Below are positions 24,725 to 33,845 of a stretch of 64,000 nucleotides of DNA, piece by piece (within the stretch, counting starts at the first letter, position 1; every line of letters starts with the position of its first letter). The DNA is from Craspedostauros australis. Its lineage: Eukaryota; Bacillariophyta; Bacillariophyceae; Mastogloiales; Achnanthaceae. Below the pieces are notes generated by a model that was not told the DNA's origin, ran no database searches, and saw nothing but the letters and a program-made list of their open reading frames with translations. The DNA lies in contig JAMXDE010000061.1 in assembly GCA_026770025.1 (NCBI GenBank), forward strand, positions 62,001 to 126,000, given 5' to 3'. The position numbers and the translations under genes were made by a program.

Positions 24725-25732
24725 GGTGAAAGCGTTCGGAGATGGGTGATGGGTGATAGTTGATGTGATTGATGTGATAGAAATTAGTTGAGATTCAATA
24801 AGGGACAGACTACTACCGAACACGGTATCAACCCGATGGGAGAAATTCCTGTTTTGGCGCGAAATCTTCCGACTTGATCGACCACCAAATCTTTTCTCCT
24901 CCTTTCTCTCCTCCATTCACGAATCCATCATGACTCAAACCTGACCGACCTGACTCACAACCCACTTGGGAACTATATGCTCTTCAGATCCTCCTTACTA
25001 CAACATACCTCGATTCCTTCATGCTGATGACCACCACACTACCACCGTGGTCTCAACATGCGTATCCAACTTGCTTCAACTCAAGCAATGGAATCCGAGG
25101 GTCAGCTTCAACCACAGCCACTGCTTCATGATCGTCATCACTGATTGTCATGACCTACACTGCAGTGTAACTACATGTGAGGAGAGCAAAGTACAGTATT
25201 GATTGTCTGTTCTGTTGCACTGAATCAAGTGCATCAGTGCAGGGTCTCACCAAGTTGTGTGGCATCGTTTCTTCACCCTACTAACACCAACAAGCTAACT
25301 CATAATCAACACAGACAAGGATTAGCTACAATGCACTCTACTACTCATTGTTACAGTTATAACTCTTCAATTAGTACACCTCTCTTGAACTGCATCACAC
25401 GGCTATCTCGAAGCTGGCAGAACCAAGAGACATCTTCCACCGATTCGTGCCAACCACGCTCGAATCCTAACTGGTAGCTGCGAGTGGTTGCCAAATACTC
25501 TCTAATCAACTCCACCGAGCATCTTCCTCTGCCAACCGATCGCAAAGAGTCTCTCTGAGACGAAGCCAAAAGGCACAGCTCGCAGACCGAGCTTCCAACA
25601 AGGACCACGTCCTCATCGCATGCATCTGATCTGAAATCAGATCCCCACCGCTCGAAAACCGAGCCACTCAAGAGGACAATGTCCCAGCTGAAGGTAAGCG
25701 ACCCAAGGTCAGACCTCAGTAGCCTCTGCCAA
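24725..25732. other. B2 leader and upstream part of Gag-only gene D
   Basis: 24725-24940 is the B2 5' leader side. From about 24941 to 25732 the sequence is upstream of gene D on the plus strand; it is cut off from D's start codon by copia C1. A TGGTAGCTGCGAG at 25472 could be a primer-binding site following an LTR end (AATCCTAAC), but I found no matching downstream LTR. No gene is supported. Confidence 0.35.
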
Positions 25733-26525
25733 TGTCGAGATGTACATGTGAGTATATGTCGAGATGTACGAGTATATGTGCATCGCTCACCCGCTATTCT
25801 CTCATACGCACTTGGACGGTATAACTACATTCGTGTCGATAGTATACTGTGATTCGTCAGAATTACAGGGGAAATGGAACACACGAAAAGGGGCAAGATT
25901 TCTGGAGGAAATTTGCAAATGACGATTTCTGAGAGAATTGGAAGATCGTCCGTCCATCCATCAATGGTACCAAGAGAATCTCGAGGTACTTCCCAACTAA
26001 ACCTCAGATGACGATATCATCTGACAGGCTGCTGCATCACCAATGGAACGTGACATCTGGAGAGCAGAAGGACGCCTACTGACGTCGACAGGATGTCATC
26101 ATGTCACCACGTCGACATCTGTCTCCAAGTCAGAGCAGAAGGTGAAGATCGGATGACCGAAGGGCATCAGCATCATGGATACGAAAGGTGAACTTCAAAT
26201 GGCGAGTACTCATGGAGTAGGAGCCAGTACTGAATGAACGGAGTGTCGAATACGGAGTACGTATCGAACGCGGAGTATCGTGTGCGACGAGTACACGATG
26301 TTGAGAGAGAGAGAATACAAAGAGGAGCGAGAGAGCATCTCGCGTACCGACTCATAGTCGGAGACTGAATCTACGAAACAGATTGAAGCGCCGAGAGCAT
26401 CGGGCAAGAGAACGGGCGTACACCGAGAGTATCGGAGTAGCCAAGTAATGAAATAGCAAACGAACGACTATCAACCAACACCATCTTCCACGATCGTAGG
26501 TTACCGTGCGCGGAACTTGCCAACA
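25733..26525 (+). repeat. 5' LTR of C1 (793 bp)
   Basis: Begins with a near-tandem pair of a 24-nt unit starting TGTCGAGATGTAC, ends GCCAACA. Also contains two short inverted motifs around GTCGAC(A) near 26090-26125. The same sequence recurs at 32880-33672. Confidence 0.95.
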
Positions 26526-26537
26526 CGTTTATAAACG
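26526..26537 (+). promoter_or_regulatory. 12-bp palindrome at the primer-binding position
   Basis: CGTTTATAAACG is a perfect palindrome directly abutting the 5' LTR, followed by ATAGATCAGGGCG. It is conserved in C2 at 44217-44228. It does not match the complement of a tRNA 3' CCA end, so priming may use an internal tRNA fragment, as is known for Drosophila copia. That is inference. Confidence 0.4.
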
Positions 26538-26607
26538 ATAGATCAGGGCGAGCCCGCGAATCGTATCGTGCGAGGAAGACGAACATCATTCAAGAGCAAC
26601 AAGCTGA

Positions 26608-29600
26608 ATGAGCGAGGAAGAGGAATTGAGAGACATCCCTCTGTCCAACCCGACTATCAAGAGAGAAGAAGGTGCGAGTGAGACTCCACCACGAGAAGAG
26701 AAGGAAGCAGCCGCGGCTACTGTCCTATCAGGCGCAGACGCAAGCGCGATCGACGAGACCGAAGAAGAACGGTCTGCGAGGCTACATCGCGAGAAGGAGA
26801 GGATCCTCAAGGCGATCAAGCAAGAGGAGACTGGTGTGACGAAGAGCATTCGCACAGCCAAACGAAGTGGTAAAAGTGAGACACCACCAGGAGGAGAATT
26901 TGTGACGAAAACAATCTCCGCGCAACAACAGGCGAAAATCGAAAAAGTGACAACACAGAAACAGACGGAAATCAAGGGCGCGAGCGCACCAAGAACGAAA
27001 CAACGAATCAACATGGCGACATCAGCCAACGTGAACAAGCGACGCATCAAGGCGCCGATGTTCAGCGGTGAACAGGAAGACTACAGCGCATGGGAATCCC
27101 AAGCGAAGGCATACGCTCGTGCACAGAAGACGAGAGACGTGATGTTGGGCAAGACCAAGGTGCCAACAGTGAGCGAGATCGCGGCAGCCGCCGATGAAGA
27201 CAAGGAAGCGATGGAAGAGATCTACGAGCTGGGATGCGACTGCTTCAGCGATCTGATCCTCATGATGGATGCAGAGAAAGGAAAAGGCAAGCAAGCCATC
27301 CAGTACATCAACCAATGCATCTCCGACGACTACCCCGAAGGAGACGCACACGCAGCGTGGAACGTTCTCGCGGAGAAGTTCCGACCATCCGACGCAGTGA
27401 CGAAGATCAAACTCAAGCGCCAATTCAACAACGAAAAGATGAAGAGAGACACGGACCCCGACATCTACATCACGCAACTCGAGAGTCTACGATCGCGTCT
27501 CCACGATATCAAGTACGAGATCACGGACGAGGAAATGATCATGCAAATCCTCAGCACGGTGAGCAACGAGTACAGAACCCACATCGTGAACTTCCAACAT
27601 CAACTCACGTTCAATCCAGAACTGGTTACCATCAACACGATCAGAGGAGTACTCCGTACTGCATACGCCACTCACAGAGGAGGCAAAGCATACGTCGACG
27701 ACTTCCAAGACAGTAACACGAAGAGCAACGACACCGGCTTCACAAGCACCGGTAACTTCAAGGGTACTTGTCACAACTGTGGCGTGTATGGCCATAGATC
27801 CGCCGATTGTCCAGAACGCAAGAAATCGAACAACAAGAAAAACAACAACAACAACAACAAAATGAACGGAAAGCGTAACAAGGGAAGCGGCTTCAAGGGC
27901 AAGTGCAACTACTGCGGCATCTTCGGACATCGCGAGGCGGAGTGCCGAAAGAAGAAGTTCAACGAAAGCAAAAAGAACAACGAACAAGCCAACGCGGCTA
28001 CGGAAGGACACGACAAGAGCGGGCACGAGATGGTACTCTCTGCGAAGGACATGCCGCTCTGCATGTTGGTGTCCGACGACTACATCGAAGACTCCTTCTT
28101 CGATAACTTCGAGTGCGTCGGAAGTGACGACGAAGTACAGGACGATGAGATCGTCCCGGAGTGGCTCAGCGAAGAGCCAATCATCCACGAGGTGGATCCA
28201 AGACGCGAGGTGAGCTACGAATGCTGCTTCAACGCGCACGACCTGATCGGTTCATACGGCGACGAAGCTGAGATGGACGACGAGGCCAACGATAGCGACA
28301 TCGAAGAGGCCATGAGTGATGACGACGACGACGCCGACGAGAACGGCGCAGATGAAGACGACGAGGCAAATCGCGACGAAATGCCTCCTCCCCAAGTTGA
28401 GAGATACGAGAGAACGGGAACCTTCATCAACCAAGGCCAAGGCGAAACGAACCGCGCAGCGGCGCCACCTCCTCCAGCGGCGGGGAATAACAGATCGGGC
28501 ATCTTCGACGAGGATGACAGCGACGAATCCGAGGACGACAATCATCCAGACGACAGCTTCAATCCAAACGAGCGTGTCATCTATCCAGCGAATATCGACT
28601 TCCCGGATATTGAGGATCCCAACAGTGTCGACTATCTACTCCGTCACACTGTCACACCAGACGCAACAGCAACGGCATTGACGATCCAAAAGCAGCTCAT
28701 CTTTGACGCTGTAATGGAAGCGGGGATGCGACTGTTCCCAGAAACCACACGAGGGGCACTCATGCCAATATGGGTGAACATGATGGGATCCATCCTATCC
28801 GAGCACTTCGAATCAATCGAAGAGATCCTTGCCAATGCGATCGTCGTCAACCGCACACTGGAAGCGAACGACTCGGAAACGATCCCAGAAACGGATCTGC
28901 ACTACATCCTTGGAGGATGTATGCGTGTACTCTTGCGAGAGCGATCACGCGTCCACCCATACGATCCAGTCACAGGATCACACCGAAGCAACACGACTCC
29001 ATCGGACTACGCGCAGCTATCCGATGAGACCAACGATGAACATCACGAGAATCCATGGAACGAATATGGAGTCCACATCGACGAAGAGGATGAAGACAAC
29101 GTCATGACCGATACAGCTGCAGCAGCCGTGGAGCAGCTCCACAAGCTGAGCACCAAGCACAAGGACAAGGTCAACAAGGACACCTGGCTCGCCGACAGTG
29201 GAGCTTCGTGTCACATCGTCAATTCAGACGCCGCTCTCTTCAACGTGCGGCACATCAAGTCATTCGTCCAAGTGGGAGACAGCACGAAGCTGGACTCTCC
29301 CAAAATGGGATCCATTCGCTTGAAGGTCAAGCAACGAGACAACACTGGCCACATCATCCGGCTTGATGATGTGAAGTACACACCGAAAATGGCGGTGAAC
29401 CTTTTCTCCACGAACAAGGCTCTATACAACGGTTACCAGCTTGGTAGCAACGGCATTCTGATGGACATCATCAACGGATCCGGAACGAAGATCGTATTCG
29501 ACCGAGTCTTCCCCACAGCCAACGGATTCATCACGGGAGTGCAGATGCATCCCATCATGCCAACGAACGACGACAAGGCTTGCACAGCCCTCGTCAAGAA

Positions 29601-32600
29601 CCCATCCAAGAAGATCAGCGCGGTGAGCTTGCATCGAATGCTCGGCCACGCACCACTCGAGGCCATGAAGCGAACGGCAGCTCAATACGGATGGAAGATT
29701 ATCGGCGAGATGCCGGTATGTCGCGACTGCGCGGTCGCGAACGCAAGAGTGAAGAACATTCCGAAGGCAACCATTCCGAGAGCGACTCGCCGCGGCGAAC
29801 GGCTCTTCATTGACATTAGTTACACTAAACACATAAGCTTCGGAGATAAACGCTACTGGACCCTGATCGTGGACGATTGCACGGATCACTGCTGGAGTTT
29901 CTTTCTCAAGAACAAAAGTGATCAACCAGGATACATCAAACGATTCGTCCAGACGATCAAGTCACAGACTGGTGACCAACAGATCACCTTCCGAGGTGAC
30001 AACAGCGGAGAGAACAAATCCACGCAGGATATTCTCATCGATGCAGGACTCAACGTGAAATTCGAATTCACGGCATCGAACACACCGCAACAGAACGGTA
30101 GAGTAGAACGCAAGTTCGCGTACCTCTACACCAAGATCCGCTCCATGCTCAACGGAGCACAGCTCGACGAAGAATATAGGCATGGCCTATGGGCAGCAGC
30201 TGCTAGCACTGCCACCGCCATCGCCAACATTACCGTAGCGAAGAATCAAAAGGAGTCACCACATCGACAATTCTTCGGCAACGATCCACCATATGCGGAT
30301 GCACTCCGCACTTTCGGAGAGGTGGGTGTTGTGAAGACCACCTACGGCGGGATCACCGCTAAACTCAAGAATAGAGGAGAAGAGATGGTGTTCATCGGAT
30401 ATGCACACCAACACGCATCAGGGGTCTACAACATGTACAGACCATCGACCAAGTCACTCATCTGCTCACGCGACATCAAGTGGCTCAATCAATCATACGG
30501 ACAGTTCCGTGGCTGGGCACCAGCACCGAACGTATCCAACGAAACAGAAACAACGGACGCAGACGGCTTCACAACCATCGGACGGAAGGGAGCAACGCCA
30601 AGGACGGCAACGCGTCAAGTATCGGAAGCGAAGAGAGTATCTTTCACTGACAACAACAGATACTATATCCTATCGGACAGCGACGATGAGGATAATGAGG
30701 ACGATGGAGTAGTAACTCAACTAATTCATAACGACGAAGAAGATCGGAGCGAATCCAATCATGAGGATGACGAGATCACACCATCTGGCGACGAAGCCAA
30801 CGATGACACAGGCGTCACCCCTCCGAACACACCAGCGAGGTCTACACATGACACACCATCCAGACCTCCACCGAGCAAACCAAGCAAACGTGACATAGAC
30901 AGAAAGGAGAGGATCCGACGTCACGAAGCACGAGGCAGGAAGGGAGAAGTTAATCCCAAATCTACTACAGGGAAGAGCATTCCCAGAGCTCTACGTGAGC
31001 TCGCAGACTACAACGAACGAGGTCGAAAGGAAGAAGGATATGAAAGCGATCCATCATCCAACGAAGACAGCGATAAACTCAGCGACGAGGAGACCGACCA
31101 TTCCAACAACGAAACTACAGATGACGAAGAGATTGCAGACGAAGAAGAGATCGAAATCACTCACTATAGCACAACAGGACTGTACGGAATGAACGCAATC
31201 ATTACCGAATCACCAGCGATCGACATCGGATTGTCGATGCAGGACGAGAAGAAAGAACCAGAGAAGCACATCGAACCTACAACATTCGATGGAGCCTTCA
31301 ATCATCCAGACCCTATCCATCGAAAGGGATATCGAGCAGCCATCAAGAAAGAGTTCGACTCCATGAACACACGCAAAGTGTACAGCAAGATCAAACGAGA
31401 CGCCATTCCACGCGGCCGCAGATGCTGCAAGTGTAAATGGGTCTTCAAGCTGAAGCGTGACGGCACACATCGAGCGCGGCTCGTTGCATGTGGCTATTCA
31501 CAAGTCGCAGGAGTGGACTTCCAAGAGCATTACTCACCCGTCATTCATGACGTGACCTACCGGGTCATGATGGTGATCATGCTAATCAAGAAGATGGACT
31601 GCGCACTCGTCGATGTCGTAACGGCATTCCTACACGGAGACCTCGACGAGGAGATCTACATGAACTGTCCCAACGGGATGGATCATCAACCAGACGAAGC
31701 CCTGACCCTACACAAGCCAATCTACGGACTTGTGCAGAGCGCCAGGCAATGGTTCAAGATGTTGGTATCGACCCTCAAGAATATCAACTTCGAACAGAGC
31801 GCGGCAGACCCGTGCCTGTTCTACAGGAAGACGAACGAAGGAAGCATGATCGTGGCCATCTACGTGGACGATTGCTTCTGTTGCGGAGACTCCAAGGCAC
31901 TGGAGACATTCCTGAAGGACATCCAAGGCAGCAAGTTCAAGGTGACAATCGAGCGTGGACTCGGAGACTACCTCAGCTGCAACATCGAACTGAACCATGA
32001 CAAGACTAGAGCGACATTGCGTCAACCACACCTCATCCGACACCTCATCGAAGAGTTCGGAACCAAGGTTGAGAAGATGCAACGCTATGGGACACCGGGA
32101 ACCCCGGGTCAAATCATCGTACGACCATCCGAAGACAACGGACTACAGAAGGTCGGAGCGGAAGAACATGCCGAATACCGCCGAGGCGTCGGCATGCTAC
32201 TCTTCCTCATCAAGCATTCGCGACCAGACATCGCGAACCCTGTGAGGGAACTCTCCAAGGTATTGATCGGGCCCACCAAGGCCGCAATGAAGGAGATGTA
32301 TCGGATCATCAAGTACGTGATTGATACAAAGGACTATGGACTGAAGATCCATCCAGCGCGTCCAGACGACGACGGCTGGGACATGGAGCTCTTCTGCGAT
32401 AGCGAATATGCAGGAGACAAGAACACGAGAATCAGCGTAGGGGGATTCATCCTATACCTGTGCAAGGTGCCAATCCTTTGGCGATCCAAGGCACAGAAGG
32501 CCGTCACACTCAGCTCATCCGAAGCAGAATACGTTGCCCTTTCCGAAGCGGCAAAGGAAATCTTCTTCGTCGTGCAGCTACTCGAAAGTGTGGGCGTTCC

Positions 32601-32859
32601 AGTGAAGACGCCGATCAAGGTCCGTGTGGACAACATCGGAGCGATCTTCATCGCCAAGAACCCATCAACATCCCAACGATCGCGGCACATCGACGTGCGC
32701 CATCACTACGTGAGGAACATGGTAATCAACAAAACCATCGAGATCATTTTCGTCAAATCCGAGCAAAACACAAGCGACGGATTCACCAAGAACATCAAGG
32801 CCGACTTACAACGTGAACACGAGAAGTCGTACCTTGACACATCGAGAACATTCGAGTGA
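26608..32859 (+). CDS. Gag-Pol polyprotein of copia C1 (2,083 aa)
   Basis: Complete copia-order polyprotein. A Gag domain (residues about 130-370) precedes two CCHC zinc knuckles (C388 in CHNCGVYGHRSADC; C433 in CNYCGIFGHREAEC). An unusually long, acidic insertion of about 400 residues separates these from the protease (DSGAS, D863). Integrase has an HHCC start near residue 1009 (LHRMLGH ... CRDC) and catalytic D1069, D1131 and E1167. RT carries YVDD near residue 1752, preceded by YGLVQSARQW. RNase H carries CDSEYAG (about 1931), SSSEAEYVAL and RVDNIGAIF. The start ATG at 26608 lies 82 nt after the LTR. All catalytic motifs are present and no stop interrupts the frame, so this copy could be autonomous. 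It replicates through cytoplasmic virus-like particles, as is general for the family. Confidence 0.95.
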   Translation: MSEEEELRDIPLSNPTIKREEGASETPPREEKEAAAATVLSGADASAIDETEEERSARLHREKERILKAIKQEETGVTKSIRTAKRSGKSETPPGGEFVTKTISAQQQAKIEKVTTQKQTEIKGASAPRTKQRINMATSANVNKRRIKAPMFSGEQEDYSAWESQAKAYARAQKTRDVMLGKTKVPTVSEIAAAADEDKEAMEEIYELGCDCFSDLILMMDAEKGKGKQAIQYINQCISDDYPEGDAHAAWNVLAEKFRPSDAVTKIKLKRQFNNEKMKRDTDPDIYITQLESLRSRLHDIKYEITDEEMIMQILSTVSNEYRTHIVNFQHQLTFNPELVTINTIRGVLRTAYATHRGGKAYVDDFQDSNTKSNDTGFTSTGNFKGTCHNCGVYGHRSADCPERKKSNNKKNNNNNNKMNGKRNKGSGFKGKCNYCGIFGHREAECRKKKFNESKKNNEQANAATEGHDKSGHEMVLSAKDMPLCMLVSDDYIEDSFFDNFECVGSDDEVQDDEIVPEWLSEEPIIHEVDPRREVSYECCFNAHDLIGSYGDEAEMDDEANDSDIEEAMSDDDDDADENGADEDDEANRDEMPPPQVERYERTGTFINQGQGETNRAAAPPPPAAGNNRSGIFDEDDSDESEDDNHPDDSFNPNERVIYPANIDFPDIEDPNSVDYLLRHTVTPDATATALTIQKQLIFDAVMEAGMRLFPETTRGALMPIWVNMMGSILSEHFESIEEILANAIVVNRTLEANDSETIPETDLHYILGGCMRVLLRERSRVHPYDPVTGSHRSNTTPSDYAQLSDETNDEHHENPWNEYGVHIDEEDEDNVMTDTAAAAVEQLHKLSTKHKDKVNKDTWLADSGASCHIVNSDAALFNVRHIKSFVQVGDSTKLDSPKMGSIRLKVKQRDNTGHIIRLDDVKYTPKMAVNLFSTNKALYNGYQLGSNGILMDIINGSGTKIVFDRVFPTANGFITGVQMHPIMPTNDDKACTALVKNPSKKISAVSLHRMLGHAPLEAMKRTAAQYGWKIIGEMPVCRDCAVANARVKNIPKATIPRATRRGERLFIDISYTKHISFGDKRYWTLIVDDCTDHCWSFFLKNKSDQPGYIKRFVQTIKSQTGDQQITFRGDNSGENKSTQDILIDAGLNVKFEFTASNTPQQNGRVERKFAYLYTKIRSMLNGAQLDEEYRHGLWAAAASTATAIANITVAKNQKESPHRQFFGNDPPYADALRTFGEVGVVKTTYGGITAKLKNRGEEMVFIGYAHQHASGVYNMYRPSTKSLICSRDIKWLNQSYGQFRGWAPAPNVSNETETTDADGFTTIGRKGATPRTATRQVSEAKRVSFTDNNRYYILSDSDDEDNEDDGVVTQLIHNDEEDRSESNHEDDEITPSGDEANDDTGVTPPNTPARSTHDTPSRPPPSKPSKRDIDRKERIRRHEARGRKGEVNPKSTTGKSIPRALRELADYNERGRKEEGYESDPSSNEDSDKLSDEETDHSNNETTDDEEIADEEEIEITHYSTTGLYGMNAIITESPAIDIGLSMQDEKKEPEKHIEPTTFDGAFNHPDPIHRKGYRAAIKKEFDSMNTRKVYSKIKRDAIPRGRRCCKCKWVFKLKRDGTHRARLVACGYSQVAGVDFQEHYSPVIHDVTYRVMMVIMLIKKMDCALVDVVTAFLHGDLDEEIYMNCPNGMDHQPDEALTLHKPIYGLVQSARQWFKMLVSTLKNINFEQSAADPCLFYRKTNEGSMIVAIYVDDCFCCGDSKALETFLKDIQGSKFKVTIERGLGDYLSCNIELNHDKTRATLRQPHLIRHLIEEFGTKVEKMQRYGTPGTPGQIIVRPSEDNGLQKVGAEEHAEYRRGVGMLLFLIKHSRPDIANPVRELSKVLIGPTKAAMKEMYRIIKYVIDTKDYGLKIHPARPDDDGWDMELFCDSEYAGDKNTRISVGGFILYLCKVPILWRSKAQKAVTLSSSEAEYVALSEAAKEIFFVVQLLESVGVPVKTPIKVRVDNIGAIFIAKNPSTSQRSRHIDVRHHYVRNMVINKTIEIIFVKSEQNTSDGFTKNIKADLQREHEKSYLDTSRTFE

Positions 32860-32879
32860 TCGAATGCACATAGGAAGGG

Positions 32880-33672
32880 TGTCGAGATGTACATGTGAGT
32901 ATATGTCGAGATGTACGAGTATATGTGCATCGCTCACCCGCTATTCTCTCATACGCACTTGGACGGTATAACTACATTCGTGTCGATAGTATACTGTGAT
33001 TCGTCAGAATTACAGGGGAAATGGAACACACGAAAAGGGGCAAGATTTCTGGAGGAAATTTGCAAATGACGATTTCTGAGAGAATTGGAAGATCGTCCGT
33101 CCATCCATCAATGGTACCAAGAGAATCTCGAGGTACTTCCCAACTAAACCTCAGATGACGATATCATCTGACAGGCTGCTGCATCACCAATGGAACGTGA
33201 CATCTGGAGAGCAGAAGGACGCCTACTGACGTCGACAGGATGTCATCATGTCACCACGTCGACATCTGTCTCCAAGTCAGAGCAGAAGGTGAAGATCGGA
33301 TGACCGAAGGGCATCAGCATCATGGATACGAAAGGTGAACTTCAAATGGCGAGTACTCATGGAGTAGGAGCCAGTACTGAATGAACGGAGTGTCGAATAC
33401 GGAGTACGTATCGAACGCGGAGTATCGTGTGCGACGAGTACACGATGTTGAGAGAGAGAGAATACAAAGAGGAGCGAGAGAGCATCTCGCGTACCGACTC
33501 ATAGTCGGAGACTGAATCTACGAAACAGATTGAAGCGCCGAGAGCATCGGGCAAGAGAACGGGCGTACACCGAGAGTATCGGAGTAGCCAAGTAATGAAA
33601 TAGCAAACGAACGACTATCAACCAACACCATCTTCCACGATCGTAGGTTACCGTGCGCGGAACTTGCCAACA
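32880..33672 (+). repeat. 3' LTR of C1 (793 bp)
   Basis: Same length and, wherever compared, same sequence as 25733-26525. It starts 20 nt after the gag-pol stop, following the purine tract AGGAAGGG. It is followed by the target duplication TGCCAA. Confidence 0.95.
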
Positions 33673-33845
33673 TGCCAAAGCAAGCTATAACCGCACTCGC
33701 CAACCGAGTACGAGCCTCCCCAAGCCTGCATCGAACTTCAGTGCACACCTTCTCAACGAAGTGAAGTCGAGCAAGAGCAAGAGAAGGCAAACAGATCGAT
33801 CCCCTCGACGTCCGAAGACTACTCAAGAAGTCCCTGCTATCTATC

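Larger units (their letters stand above)
18436..24940 (-). mobile_element. Copia element B2 (minus strand), one LTR recognised
   Basis: Internal coding region on the minus strand with a single 609-bp LTR at its 3' side (18436-19044). No equivalent LTR follows the leader at the right end (24725-25732), so the 5' LTR is missing or too divergent to recognise. The right boundary is therefore approximate. Closely related to B1 (60563-64000) throughout pol. Confidence 0.85.
25733..33672 (+). mobile_element. Copia element C1, complete and apparently intact
   Basis: 7,940 bp with two 793-bp LTRs (TGTCGAGATG...CTTGCCAACA) and a direct repeat TGCCAA (25727-25732 and 33673-33678). The repeat is 6 bp; one base may be coincidental to a 5-bp duplication. 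A single open gag-pol frame lies inside, and the purine tract AGGAAGGG directly precedes the 3' LTR. By eye the two LTRs look the same throughout, which together with the open frame indicates a recent insertion. Confidence 0.96.
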
